A DNA stretch of 39,266 bases, taken from contig CAKZIX010000213.1 in the NCBI GenBank assembly GCA_936936565.1, forward strand, positions 1 through 39,266. Reading direction: 5' to 3'. Source of the stretch: an uncultured Nocardiaceae bacterium. Its GTDB lineage: Bacteria; Actinomycetota; Actinomycetes; Mycobacteriales; Mycobacteriaceae. Both the position numbers and the translations under genes were made by a program. Shown in pieces: positions 8,217 to 16,292 of the stretch (position 1 is its first letter; every line of letters begins with the position of its first letter). The notes under the pieces are model-generated. The model saw only the letters and a program-made list of their open reading frames with translations, had not been told where the DNA came from and did no database searches.

Positions 8217-9559
8217 TCCGCAAGGTGCTCGTCGCCAACCGCGGTGAGATCGCTCTGCGCGTCATCCGTACCTGCGCGGAACTCGGAATCGCAACGGTCG
8301 CAGTGTATTCCGAGGCCGATCGGCATTCGGCCGCGGTCCGCATGGCCGATCAGGCCGTGCAGATCGGGCCGGGTCCGGCCAAACAGAGCTACCTGCACAT
8401 CCCGTCGATCATCGAGGCCGCACGCACCACCGGCGCCGATGCCATCCACCCCGGCTACGGATTCCTTTCCGAGAACGCCGATTTCGCCGAAGTGTGCGAG
8501 GCCGAAGGCTTCGTCTTCGTGGGTGCGCCGGCCGACGTGATGGACCGGCTCGGTGACAAGTCCACCGCGCGGGCCCTGATGACCGACGCGGGTCTGCCGC
8601 TGCTGCCCGGCAGCCGCGACCCCATCGAGACCGTCGAGGAAGCCGCCGCGCTCGCCGGCGACATCGGTTACCCCGTCATCGTGAAAGCCGTTGCGGGGGG
8701 CGGCGGCCGGGGCATGCGGATCGTGCGCGACCCGGCCGACTTCGAAACCGCGTGGCAGGAGACTCGCGCCGCCGCCGGAGCAGTGTTCCGCGACAACCGC
8801 CTCTACGTCGAGCGCTACCTGGACTCGGCACGGCACGTCGAAATCCAGATCCTGGCCGACACTCATGGTTCCGTCGTGCACCTGGGCGCGCGCGACTGCT
8901 CCCTGCAGCGCCGGCACCAGAAGCTCGTCGAGGAGTCACCAGCCCCCGGCGTGTCCGATGAACTGCTGGAAGCGATGGGGCAGGCCGCAATTCGCGGTGC
9001 CCGGGCCGCCGGATACGTCGGCGCGGGGACCTTCGAGTTCCTGCTCGACGCGGCCACCGACAGCTTCTACTTCATGGAGGTCAACTGCCGCCTGCAGGTC
9101 GAGCACCCGGTCACCGAAATGGTGACCGGCCTCGATCTGGTCGCCGAGCAGCTGCGCATCGCCGCGGGCCTGCCGTTGTGGTTCGGGCAGGAAGACGTCG
9201 TACACAGCGGCGTATCCATCGAATGCCGCATCAACGCCGAAGACCCGAAGCGGGAATTCGCTCCCACCCCAGGCACATTGACGGCATGTGTGCTGCCCGG
9301 CGGGCCGTTCGTCCGCGTCGACACCCACATCGAAACCGGCTATCGCATTCCGCCGCACTATGATTCGCTGCTCGCGAAGATCGTGGTGTGGGCTCCGGAC
9401 CGCGAGGCCGCCATCGCCCGCATGCGTCGCTCGCTGCGCGAGATCCGCATCGACGGCGCCGGCGTCGCCACCACCGCCGAATTCCTCCACGACGTGCTCG
9501 ACCACGAGCGCTTCCGCGAGGCCACGCACGACACCGCCCTGATCGGCACCCTCACCTAG
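8213..9559 (+). CDS. accC: Biotin carboxylase subunit of acetyl-CoA carboxylase
   Basis: At 448 residues this is a full-length stand-alone biotin carboxylase, not the BC-BCCP fusion usual in actinobacteria. It opens with IRKVLVANRGEIALRVIR and has the HPGYGFLSENADFAE block, the ATP-grasp glycine loop KAVAGGGGRGM, CSLQRRHQKLVEESPAP, and EVNCRLQVEHPVTEMVTGLDLV with catalytic and metal-binding residues; the usual EMNTR reads EVNCR here. It carboxylates biotin on AccB using ATP and bicarbonate. It is the last gene of the overlapping run; a long hairpin begins about 50 bases after its TAG stop. Confidence 0.95.
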   Translation: MIRKVLVANRGEIALRVIRTCAELGIATVAVYSEADRHSAAVRMADQAVQIGPGPAKQSYLHIPSIIEAARTTGADAIHPGYGFLSENADFAEVCEAEGFVFVGAPADVMDRLGDKSTARALMTDAGLPLLPGSRDPIETVEEAAALAGDIGYPVIVKAVAGGGGRGMRIVRDPADFETAWQETRAAAGAVFRDNRLYVERYLDSARHVEIQILADTHGSVVHLGARDCSLQRRHQKLVEESPAPGVSDELLEAMGQAAIRGARAAGYVGAGTFEFLLDAATDSFYFMEVNCRLQVEHPVTEMVTGLDLVAEQLRIAAGLPLWFGQEDVVHSGVSIECRINAEDPKREFAPTPGTLTACVLPGGPFVRVDTHIETGYRIPPHYDSLLAKIVVWAPDREAAIARMRRSLREIRIDGAGVATTAEFLHDVLDHERFREATHDTALIGTLT

Positions 9560-9610
9560 AACCCGCCGGCAAACTTCGAGCTCGCCGGCTTCTGCCTCCC
9601 CTTCGAAAAC

Positions 9611-9672
9611 TGCACCTGCTGTTCCGTCCCAGACCCCGTTGTAGCCGGGTTCAGGACGGAACAGCAGGCGCA
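9611..9672. repeat. Long palindromic element (REP-like and possible terminator)
   Basis: The arms 9615-9629 (CCTGCTGTTCCGTCC) and 9654-9668 are a perfect 15-bp inverted repeat. One mismatch further out the pairing resumes for three more pairs to 9611/9672, and the 24-base centre can form a smaller imperfect stem (GACCCC against GGGTTC). It starts about 50 bases after the accC stop, so it could terminate the lipid operon, but there is no T run. The shared core with a second copy at 9788 suggests a dispersed palindromic repeat, not a simple terminator. Confidence 0.7.
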
Positions 9673-9758
9673 TTTCGGCACGGGGCTCCCGGCGCTGGCT
9701 GGGAACCATCGCGGCGGTGAGGGGTTTCGGCCGCCGGTGTGGGCTTGGGGATGTGCTT

Positions 9759-9816
9759 CTGGTCCGTGCTGGATGGGCAGTGGGGGTCGGGACGGAACAG
9801 TGGGGACACATTTGGG
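9759..9816. repeat. Degraded second copy of the palindromic element
   Basis: The right-arm core GGACGGAACAG of the palindrome at 9654 recurs at 9790-9800, followed in both copies by a related G-rich tail and CATTT. A left arm matching 9 of 11 bases (CTGGTCCGTGC, 9759-9769) lies upstream with a 20-base loop. This looks like a decayed member of the same element family. Confidence 0.5.
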
Positions 9817-9903
9817 GGTGAAGTGGAGGTGGGCAGCCGAGGTTTGACTGTTGGGGTGTTCACAACCTTGGGGATCATCCACAGATTGCGCTCGGGGGGG
9901 CTC

Positions 9904-10875
9904 ATGTGTCCATCGATTCCAGCGATCATCGACGGCATGAACTTGCCGAATCCGATCACGCGGCGTGCGGCGCTGGCGGCTGGGATCACCGACGAGCTTC
10001 TCGCCGGACGGAAATGGCGCCGGATCACCCGGGGCTTCTACGTCCCGGCGTCGGATTTCGACGCGCTCTCGCCGACGCACAAGCATCTGGTGCTGGCACG
10101 AGCGGTGCAGGCGGCGACGGACGGGGTGATCTCGCACGTCTCGGCGGCGGTCGCGCTCGGGCTGCCCGTGTGGGATCTTCCGATCGGTCGGATTCATATG
10201 ACCCGCAATCAATCTCGCGGATCGCGCACGCGCGGGTACGTCGTGGTTCATGCGGGCCCCTTCGCCCCCGACGAAACGGCGACAGTTGACGGATTGCGAG
10301 TCACGAGCGGGGCACGCACGGTCGTCGACATCGCGAGGACAGCCCCCATCGGCAGTGCGGTCGCGGTCGGCGACGCCGCGCTCCGCGCCCGACTGACGAC
10401 CCGCGCCGAGTTGGACGACGGGCTGATCCGTGCCGCGCATCGCGCCGGTACACCTCGGGCACGACACGCCCTCGAGTTGCTCGACGGGCGCAGCGAAAGC
10501 GTGGGAGAGACACGATCGCGCCTCGCGCTCGTGGGTGACGGTCTGCCGACGCCGGAGCCACAGGCTTCGGTGTTCGACGACGACAACCGATTCGTGGCGC
10601 GAGTGGACCTGCTGTTCGCAGACCTCGGGGTTATCGCCGAGTTCGACCGAAAAATCAAGTACGGCAAAGATATTCGCGGCGACAAGTCTATGGACCAAGT
10701 GCTGTGGGAGGAGAAGCGCCGCGAGGACCGGCTGCGTGCACTGGGCTGGATCGTCGTCCGGATCACCTGGGACGAACTTGCCGATCCGCCGCGCTTGCGC
10801 CGCAAGATCCGCGCCGCAGCCGCGGCGGCTCGGGGCGTGCGCCTCGGGAGTTGGCAGCCGTCGCCGAAGGTTTGA
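9904..10875 (+). CDS. AbiEi antitoxin-like N-terminus fused to DUF559/Vsr-like nuclease-fold C-terminus
   Basis: The product is about 323 residues from the ATG at 9904, which has GGGGGG 4-10 bases before it; ATG 9937 and ATG 9739 are alternatives. The N-terminal part (ITRRAALAAGITDELLAGRKWRRITRGFYVP) resembles the winged-helix region of type IV AbiEi-like antitoxins. A middle region around VTSGARTVVDIART follows. The C-terminal part (about 225-310) has RVDLLFADLGVIAEFD, then LWEEKRREDRLRALGWIVVRITW, the pattern of DUF559/Vsr-like endonuclease folds. Such proteins are common and multi-copy in mycolata and have no established function. No AbiEii-type nucleotidyltransferase partner is adjacent, so it is an orphan. 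It is flanked by repeats and hairpins. Confidence 0.75.
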   Translation: MCPSIPAIIDGMNLPNPITRRAALAAGITDELLAGRKWRRITRGFYVPASDFDALSPTHKHLVLARAVQAATDGVISHVSAAVALGLPVWDLPIGRIHMTRNQSRGSRTRGYVVVHAGPFAPDETATVDGLRVTSGARTVVDIARTAPIGSAVAVGDAALRARLTTRAELDDGLIRAAHRAGTPRARHALELLDGRSESVGETRSRLALVGDGLPTPEPQASVFDDDNRFVARVDLLFADLGVIAEFDRKIKYGKDIRGDKSMDQVLWEEKRREDRLRALGWIVVRITWDELADPPRLRRKIRAAAAAARGVRLGSWQPSPKV

Positions 10876-10878
10876 GAC

Positions 10879-10917
10879 GGCGCCCGGCGAGGCCGAACCG
10901 GTCGCGCGCCGGGCGCC
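10879..10917 (+). terminator. Hairpin after the AbiEi-like gene
   Basis: A perfect 11-bp inverted repeat (GGCGCCCGGCG, 10879-10889, with 10907-10917) and a 17-base loop begins 4 bases after the TGA at 10873-10875. There is no T tract, as is common for actinobacterial terminators. Confidence 0.65.
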
Positions 10918-11031
10918 CGTGCGCGGGTAGCCAGGTCCGACCGACCAGTCCTGGCGGGTGGGCGCCGACCCATCCCGCCGTGGCGGTGGGGCTATCCCAA
11001 GGCGCGCGCCGGGTGGCCGATCGCAACGTGT

Positions 11032-11065
11032 TCCGCCCTCGCCTCCATGGAGGGGCGAGGGCGGA
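11032..11065. terminator. Bidirectional hairpin between convergent genes
   Basis: A 12-bp perfect stem (TCCGCCCTCGCC, 11032-11043, with 11054-11065) encloses the small palindrome TCCATGGA. It lies about 48 bases beyond the stop of the ABC-transporter operon on the minus strand and also faces the AbiEi-like gene, so it could stop transcription from both sides. Confidence 0.7.
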
Positions 11066-11112
11066 GCTTCCGGCGCGACGTTGAGCCGGGTACAGAAGGC
11101 GGCGACGCAGCG

Positions 11113-11925
11113 CTACTTCAAACCCGAACGGACGAACGCGTTGACGATGTGGCGCTGCAGCGCCAGGTAGAGCAGCAGGACGGGCAGGCAGGCCAGCGAG
11201 GCGACGGCCATCATGGGGCCCCAGTCGTTGCCCTCGGTGCCCATGAAGCTGCGCAGGCCCAGCTGCAGCACCGAATTCGACTGCCGCAAAACCACTGCAG
11301 GCCAGAAGTATTCGTTCCAGGCGTTGATGAACAGCAGGATGCCCAGGGCGGCCAGGGCGGGGCGCAGGTTGGGGACCACCACGGTCCACAGGATCGCCCA
11401 GGAGCCGCGGCCGTCGATCTTCGCCGCCGCCACCAGCTCTTTCGGGAACGAGGCCATGTGCTGGCGCAGCATGAGCACACCCAGTGCGGAGCACAGGGTG
11501 GGCAGCACGGTCCCGATGAGCGTGTTGATCAGGCCGAGCTGGTTGAGCAGCACATAGTTCGGCAGCATCGTCACCTGGAACGGCACCAGCCAGACACCGA
11601 CGAACAACAAATACAGCACCCGCTGGAACGGGAAGGTGTACATCGCGAACGCGTACGACGCGAGCAGCGCCACCAACAGTTGCGCCACCGCCGCCAGGCC
11701 CGCCACGACGAACGTGTTGACGATCAGCTCGACGATGTTCACCTTGGCGGCGGCGTCGAAGTAGTTCTCCAGCGACGGCGGCCACGGCACCGGAGACATC
11801 GACGTGACATCTCCGGGCCGGCGCAGCGAGGTGACGAACAGCCAGTAGATCGGGAAGATGCAGAATATCGACGTCACGATCAACACGAGGTGACTGCCGA
11901 ATCCGCGCAAACGATCAATCGTCAT
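11113..11925 (-). CDS. ABC sugar/glycerophosphodiester importer, inner-membrane permease 2 (UgpE-like)
   Basis: The 270-residue protein starts MTIDRLRGFGSHLVL and has about six hydrophobic membrane segments. The cytoplasmic EAA-type coupling loop, AAAKIDGRGSWAILWTVVVP, contacts the ATPase. This is the MalG/UgpE-type second permease of carbohydrate-family importers. The ATG at 11925 lies 11 bases inside the end of the upstream permease gene, a usual arrangement for the pair. It is the last gene of an eight-gene minus-strand operon closed by the hairpin at 11032-11065. The substrate cannot be read from the permease; see the phosphodiesterase entry for the context argument. Confidence 0.9.
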   Translation of the reverse strand: MTIDRLRGFGSHLVLIVTSIFCIFPIYWLFVTSLRRPGDVTSMSPVPWPPSLENYFDAAAKVNIVELIVNTFVVAGLAAVAQLLVALLASYAFAMYTFPFQRVLYLLFVGVWLVPFQVTMLPNYVLLNQLGLINTLIGTVLPTLCSALGVLMLRQHMASFPKELVAAAKIDGRGSWAILWTVVVPNLRPALAALGILLFINAWNEYFWPAVVLRQSNSVLQLGLRSFMGTEGNDWGPMMAVASLACLPVLLLYLALQRHIVNAFVRSGLK

Positions 11926-12901
11926 GGAACGCAACCTTTTCCGAGATCCAGACGAGCAAGCCGGCGATGAGGCCGAAGCCGAGGAACAGCAACACGCCTG
12001 CGGCCGCACTCAATCCGGCATCGAAGCTGTGGAATCCGTAGTCCCACAACAGGTAATAGATGTTGGTGGTGGCCTGCGCCGGACCGCCCTGGGTCATCGA
12101 GTCGATGAGCGGGAAGGTCAGCGTCGGCGACAGTACGACCGTCGTCAGCACCAAGAACATCACGGTCGGCGTGAGCAGCGGCAGGGTGATCCAGCGGCGG
12201 ATCTGGCCGGCGCTGGCCCCGTCCACGCGGGCGGCCTCGTCGTAATCGCCACTGATACCGGCCATTCCGGCCCACACGACCAGCACTGCGAAGCCCAGCA
12301 GCTGCCAACCGGTGATCACGATGATCACCAGCTGGGCGGTGCTCGCGTCGTACACCCAGTTGTGTTCGGTGCGGATCACCTGATCGAGCACACCTTCACG
12401 CGGATGCAGCAGCCAACGCCAGACGGCCGCCGCGGCGACGGGCGCAATGATGAACGGCGCGAAGATCAGCGCCTGATACGTGGTGCGGGCACGCCCGTGC
12501 ACGCGTCGCGACGCGAAGGCGATGATCACCGGCAGCACCACCGTGAACGGCATCATGCCCAGGATGAGAACAACTGTGCGCCAGATGGAATCGTGAAACG
12601 ACGGCAAATCCAGCAACCGCTCGTAGTTGCCGGTGCCGACCGGCACCATCGGCTGCGTGGGCAGCAGATTCCACGAATACGTGGACAACTCCGCGGCCTG
12701 CAGCAGCGGGCGGTACGTCCAGATGATCAGCAGCGCAATGGCCGGCGCCAGGTACAGATACGGCACCAGCGAGCGCAGCACCCGGCGCAACCGCGTGCCC
12801 AGCGACTGGCGCGCAACGACGCGCGGTGCCCGCTCGGAATTCTTCGGGTCTGGAACCGGAAGCGCCGCAGGCGCTTCCGGTTCCGTCACGACAACAAACA
12901 T
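11915..12901 (-). CDS. ABC sugar/glycerophosphodiester importer, inner-membrane permease 1 (UgpA-like)
   Basis: The 328-residue protein has a roughly 45-residue hydrophilic N-terminus, then six hydrophobic segments beginning LVPYLYLAPAIALLIIWTY, and an EAA loop DEAARVDGASAGQIRRWITLP. It is the MalF/UgpA-type partner of the following permease. The ATG at 12901 directly abuts the stop (TAG, 12904-12902) of the phosphodiesterase gene. A start slightly downstream is possible because the first residues are poorly conserved in such proteins. Confidence 0.9.
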   Translation of the reverse strand: MFVVVTEPEAPAALPVPDPKNSERAPRVVARQSLGTRLRRVLRSLVPYLYLAPAIALLIIWTYRPLLQAAELSTYSWNLLPTQPMVPVGTGNYERLLDLPSFHDSIWRTVVLILGMMPFTVVLPVIIAFASRRVHGRARTTYQALIFAPFIIAPVAAAAVWRWLLHPREGVLDQVIRTEHNWVYDASTAQLVIIVITGWQLLGFAVLVVWAGMAGISGDYDEAARVDGASAGQIRRWITLPLLTPTVMFLVLTTVVLSPTLTFPLIDSMTQGGPAQATTNIYYLLWDYGFHSFDAGLSAAAGVLLFLGFGLIAGLLVWISEKVAFHDD

Positions 12902-13750
12902 CTATCGAGCCTGTCCAGCGAGATCGGCAAGCATGTCGAGCACGTCTTGCAGCGCGTTGTCGTACACCTGCTCGGTGGGGGTGGCCTCGACGTGGGTAAC
13001 CAAGAAGGTCCCCTCGACCACGTCGATGCGACTGAACCCGTAGCCCACGATGCCGCGGTGCCGCCCGACCGGCGCCAGCGGATCGGAGCGGTAGGACATC
13101 GGCGGACCGACCCACACCGGGATACCGGCGATGGCGGCCGCCCCCGTGAAGTGGTTGTGTCCGCACACGATCATCCGCACGTCGGAACCGGCGACGACGT
13201 CGGCCAACTCGTCCGCGTCGTAGAGACGCAGGAAGTTGGACGTCTTGATCACCGACGGGATCGGCGGATGATGCAGAACCAACAACGTGCCCAGCGGGGC
13301 CGGCGTGGCCAGTTGCTCACGCAGCCAGGCCAGCTGCTCGGGCTCGAGACGACCTTCGTGGCGTCCGGGAGTTGTGCTGTCCAGCACGACGATTCGCAGG
13401 CCGCGAACCTCGTACACGCTGTCCAGCGGCTGTTCCCCGGACTCCGAACCCCCCAGCAACACACGTGCGAACGCACCGCGCTCGTCGTGGTTGCCCATCG
13501 CGTAGATCACGGCGGCGCCCAGCGCCTGCGCGGCGGGTTCCACCGCATCGCGCAGACGCTGGTACGCCTCGGGCGCCCCACTGTCGGTGAGGTCGCCCGA
13601 GAGCACCAGTGCGTCGATTCGTTGATTCGACGCCACCAGCCGTGCAAGTACCCGAGTCAGGTTGTCGTAGGTATCCACCGCTTTGTGGACGTCCGCACCG
13701 ACGATGTGGGTGTCGGTGAGTTGGACAACGGTGACTTCGGGTGCGGTCAT
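12902..13750 (-). CDS. Metallophosphoesterase, class III cyclic-nucleotide/glycerophosphodiester phosphodiesterase (Rv0805/GpdQ-like)
   Basis: The 282-residue protein has all calcineurin-type metal motifs in order: Asp13-x-His15, GDLTD (Asp53), GNHDE (Asn87, His88), His160-His161, and GHNHF (His198, His200). These bind a di-metal centre that hydrolyses phosphodiesters; relatives act on cAMP or on glycerophosphodiesters. There is no signal peptide, so it is cytoplasmic. Its gene overlaps the binding-protein stop by 4 bases and abuts the permease gene, so it sits inside the importer operon. That context favours hydrolysis of an imported phosphodiester such as a glycerophosphodiester over a signalling role. 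The substrate is inferred, not shown. Confidence 0.88.
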   Translation of the reverse strand: MTAPEVTVVQLTDTHIVGADVHKAVDTYDNLTRVLARLVASNQRIDALVLSGDLTDSGAPEAYQRLRDAVEPAAQALGAAVIYAMGNHDERGAFARVLLGGSESGEQPLDSVYEVRGLRIVVLDSTTPGRHEGRLEPEQLAWLREQLATPAPLGTLLVLHHPPIPSVIKTSNFLRLYDADELADVVAGSDVRMIVCGHNHFTGAAAIAGIPVWVGPPMSYRSDPLAPVGRHRGIVGYGFSRIDVVEGTFLVTHVEATPTEQVYDNALQDVLDMLADLAGQAR

Positions 13751-15123
13751 TTCGCGGGGAGCAGCTTGGCGCCCTGTTCCTGGGCGGCAGTCAACGTGGC
13801 CTTTGGATCCTTGCCCTGGTAGACGGACGCCTCGACGGCCTCCATCATGCCGTCACGAACCTGCAGGTAGCTGTTGCCCGGCATGGAAACCCACGGCTCC
13901 ATGTTGCCCAGCTGCGCCAGGTTCGGCACCAGGAGCTGGTTCTTGGACATCCACTCCTTCAGGCCGTTGGGGTCCTCGGTGAGGCCGGTGCGCAGCGGCA
14001 GGTAGCCGATGCCCGAGGAGATCTTCACGTACGCCTCTTCGCTGGTGAGGAACTTGATGAGCTCCCACGCGGCGCGCTGCTTGGCCGGATCGTTGGACAA
14101 CACGTACAGCGACGCGCCCGAGTTGGTCGGCACGGTGGGCTTGCTGTCGAAGCTCGGCATCTTCGCCGCGCGCAGGTCCCACTTGTCCTTGGCGCCCTTG
14201 ACGAAGGTGCCCTGGATCGCGCTGGTCTCGAGGATCATGCCCATGTCACCACGCGCGAAGGCCTCGTAGCCCTGGGTCTGCGAAAGCTTCGGCGTGCTGC
14301 CTGCGTTGACCAGATCCTGGGCCATCTTGACCGCACCGACAACCTCGTCGGAGGCGTAGGTCAGCGTCTTGCGGTCCTGGGAGATGACGCGGCCGCCGTT
14401 GGAACGCACCAGTGCCTGGAAGCACCAGTCCTTGGCGGACTTGGTCAGGCAGTCCAGGTAGACGCCGTCCTTCTGCGTCTTCTCCTTGATCGCCGCGGCC
14501 GCGGTGGCGACCTCTTTCCAGGTCGTCGGCGGCTTGTTGGGGTCCAGGCCGGCCTGCTGGAACAGGGTGGCGTTGAAGTAGAGGACCGGGGTGGAGAACA
14601 CGAACGGCACGCCGTAGGTGACGCCGTTCCAGTCCGCCAAGGTGCGGGCGGTCTTCGCGTACGGGTGCTTGGCACCGTCGAAGTTCTTCTGGACCGCGTC
14701 CTTGCCGACCAGCTTGTCCAGCGGCTTGGCGCCGAGGGAGTTGATGGTGAAGTCGAGGTCGCTGAAGCCCAGCTGCGCGACGTCCGGCGGGTTGCCGGCG
14801 ACGGTCTGGTTCTGGATGCTCGAGATGGTGTCGGTGGCCGGGTTCGGGCTGTTGCCCTGCGGCTTCTGCGCGGTGACCTTGATGTTCGGGAACTTCTTGG
14901 AGAAGTCGCCGATGAGCGCGTTGAACGTGTCCGTCCAGGCGCCGGCCAGGCCGTAGTTGTAGGACTCGAAGACGATCGAGACCTGCTGATCGGACTTGAG
15001 TTCCGGAATCAGCGGGGCCGCGGAGGTGGACTGGGTGTCGGTGGTGTTCCCGAGGCCACCGCATGCAGTCAGCACGACGGTGGTCGCGAACGCCACGCCC
15101 AGAGCGGGCAAACTGCGTTTCAT
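13747..15123 (-). CDS. Lipoprotein solute-binding protein of the ABC importer (UgpB-like, family 1)
   Basis: The 458-residue protein starts MKRSLPALGVAFATTVVL followed by the lipobox LTAC, so it is a lipid-anchored extracytoplasmic receptor. The mature part is a family 1 (sugar/glycerol-phosphate type) binding protein with the usual signposts FNATLFQQAGLDPNKPPTTW and FLTSEEAYVKISSGIGYLP. The ATG at 15123 has a clear ribosome-binding site (GAGGAGA). Its stop overlaps the phosphodiesterase start (ATGA). UgpB of M. tuberculosis binds glycerophosphocholine; whether this one shares the ligand needs the binding-pocket residues compared. Confidence 0.9.
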   Translation of the reverse strand: MKRSLPALGVAFATTVVLTACGGLGNTTDTQSTSAAPLIPELKSDQQVSIVFESYNYGLAGAWTDTFNALIGDFSKKFPNIKVTAQKPQGNSPNPATDTISSIQNQTVAGNPPDVAQLGFSDLDFTINSLGAKPLDKLVGKDAVQKNFDGAKHPYAKTARTLADWNGVTYGVPFVFSTPVLYFNATLFQQAGLDPNKPPTTWKEVATAAAAIKEKTQKDGVYLDCLTKSAKDWCFQALVRSNGGRVISQDRKTLTYASDEVVGAVKMAQDLVNAGSTPKLSQTQGYEAFARGDMGMILETSAIQGTFVKGAKDKWDLRAAKMPSFDSKPTVPTNSGASLYVLSNDPAKQRAAWELIKFLTSEEAYVKISSGIGYLPLRTGLTEDPNGLKEWMSKNQLLVPNLAQLGNMEPWVSMPGNSYLQVRDGMMEAVEASVYQGKDPKATLTAAQEQGAKLLPAK

Positions 15124-15140
15124 GTGAACATTTCTCCTCA

Positions 15141-16292
15141 TCACGCGACGGCTTCGGCGCCGTCGGGGCTCATGTGCGACGACACCGAGGCCGTCGCGCG
15201 TTCCGGACGCTGCCACTGCATGCGCAGCCCGGACTCGGGGTGGAACAGGTGGATGTCCGAGGCCGCCACCTGCAGGCTGACGCTCTCGCCGACCTCGGGT
15301 CCGGCGGGCCGGGCGGCGCGCAGCAGCACGGTGTGCGAGCCGACCGCCACGTGCACCAGCTCTTCGCTGCCGAGGTTCTCGATCAGCGTGACGGTCCCGC
15401 GAATACCGTTGTCCGCGGACAACTTCAGCCGTTCCGGACGGATCCCGGCGGTGACCGGCTGGTCGGCATGGTCGGCGGGGAGGGCGTCGTCGATGTCGAG
15501 CGCGACGTCGATGCCGTCGGCGGTCAGGCGCAGTTCGCCGCCGGATTGGCTGACGACGGCGTCGAACAGGTTCATCGGCGGGGAGCCGAGGAAGCCGGCC
15601 ACGAAGGTCGAGCGCGGCGTGTCGTACAGCTCGGTCGGGCTGCCGACCTGTTCGACCCGGCCGCCGTTGAGCAGCGCGATCCGGGTCGCCATCGTCATCG
15701 CCTCGACCTGGTCGTGCGTGACATACAGAAACGTGCTGCCCAGGCGCTTGTGCAGGGCGATCAGCTCACTGCGGGTGGCGCTGCGCAGCTTGGCGTCGAG
15801 GTTGCTCAGCGGCTCGTCCATGAGGAATGCGCCGGGCTGGCGCACCATGGCGCGGGCCAGAGCCACGCGCTGGCGTTGCCCGCCGGACAGGGCGGCGGGC
15901 TTGCGGTCCAGCAGTGCGTCCAGCTCGAGCGCGGTCGCAACCTCCGAAACCCGTTCCGCAATCTTGGATTTCGCCCAGCGCCGGGCACGCAGCGGGAAGC
16001 CGATGTTGCGTGCGACGCTCAGGTGCGGGTACAGCGCATAGCTCTGGAACACCATCGCCAGGTCTCGCTGCTGCGGTGGCTGGTAGGTGATGTCGCGACC
16101 GTCGAGCAGGATCGCGCCCTCGCTGGGCTCCTCGAGCCCGGCGATCATGCGCAGCAGCGTGGACTTGCCGCAACCGCTGGGCCCCAGCAGCACCATGAAC
16201 TCGCCGTCGGCGATGTCGAGGTTGATATCGCTCACCGCATTGGTGTTGGTGCCGAAACGCTTCGACACCGATTGGATGTGCAGACGTGCCAT
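15141..16292 (-). CDS. ABC importer ATPase (UgpC/MsmK-like)
   Basis: The 383-residue ATPase has Walker A GPSGCGKST (Lys43), Q-loop, signature LSGGQRQRVALARA, Walker B AFLMDEPLSNLD and switch histidine THDQ, then a C-terminal TOBE/OB regulatory domain typical of CUT1/UgpC proteins. The ATG at 16292 shares one base with the TGA of the upstream hydrolase gene (TGATG); the longer frame upstream is the shadow of that gene. It energises import through the two permeases. The gap to the binding-protein start is 17 bases and holds that gene's ribosome-binding site. Confidence 0.95.
   Translation of the reverse strand: MARLHIQSVSKRFGTNTNAVSDINLDIADGEFMVLLGPSGCGKSTLLRMIAGLEEPSEGAILLDGRDITYQPPQQRDLAMVFQSYALYPHLSVARNIGFPLRARRWAKSKIAERVSEVATALELDALLDRKPAALSGGQRQRVALARAMVRQPGAFLMDEPLSNLDAKLRSATRSELIALHKRLGSTFLYVTHDQVEAMTMATRIALLNGGRVEQVGSPTELYDTPRSTFVAGFLGSPPMNLFDAVVSQSGGELRLTADGIDVALDIDDALPADHADQPVTAGIRPERLKLSADNGIRGTVTLIENLGSEELVHVAVGSHTVLLRAARPAGPEVGESVSLQVAASDIHLFHPESGLRMQWQRPERATASVSSHMSPDGAEAVA

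Larger units (their letters stand above)
9560..9903. other. 344-base intergenic stretch with palindromic repeats
   Basis: No convincing gene is seen between accC and the AbiEi-like gene. The stretch holds one well-preserved long palindrome (9611-9672), a degraded relative (9759-9816), and a G-rich run (9894-9900) just before the ATG at 9904 that may serve as ribosome-binding site. Open frames cross it on both strands, but they have no recognisable protein signature and look like read-through. Confidence 0.6.

Noticed and set aside
9611..9816. CRISPR array
   Set aside because: Only two diverged palindromic units with no regular spacers and no cas genes in the window.
9739..9903. Longer start for the AbiEi-like protein
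   Set aside because: The added residues are not family-like and cross the degraded palindromic repeat; a G-rich ribosome-binding site precedes 9904.
12902..13750. Metallophosphodiesterase as a cAMP-signalling enzyme only
   Set aside because: Motifs allow cAMP hydrolysis, but placement inside the importer operon fits a catabolic role better; kept as an alternative and not the call.
11924..13822. Long plus-strand open frame opposite the permease and phosphodiesterase genes
   Set aside because: It is His/Arg/Gln-rich with no domain, and the minus strand encodes clear membrane and metal-binding motifs.
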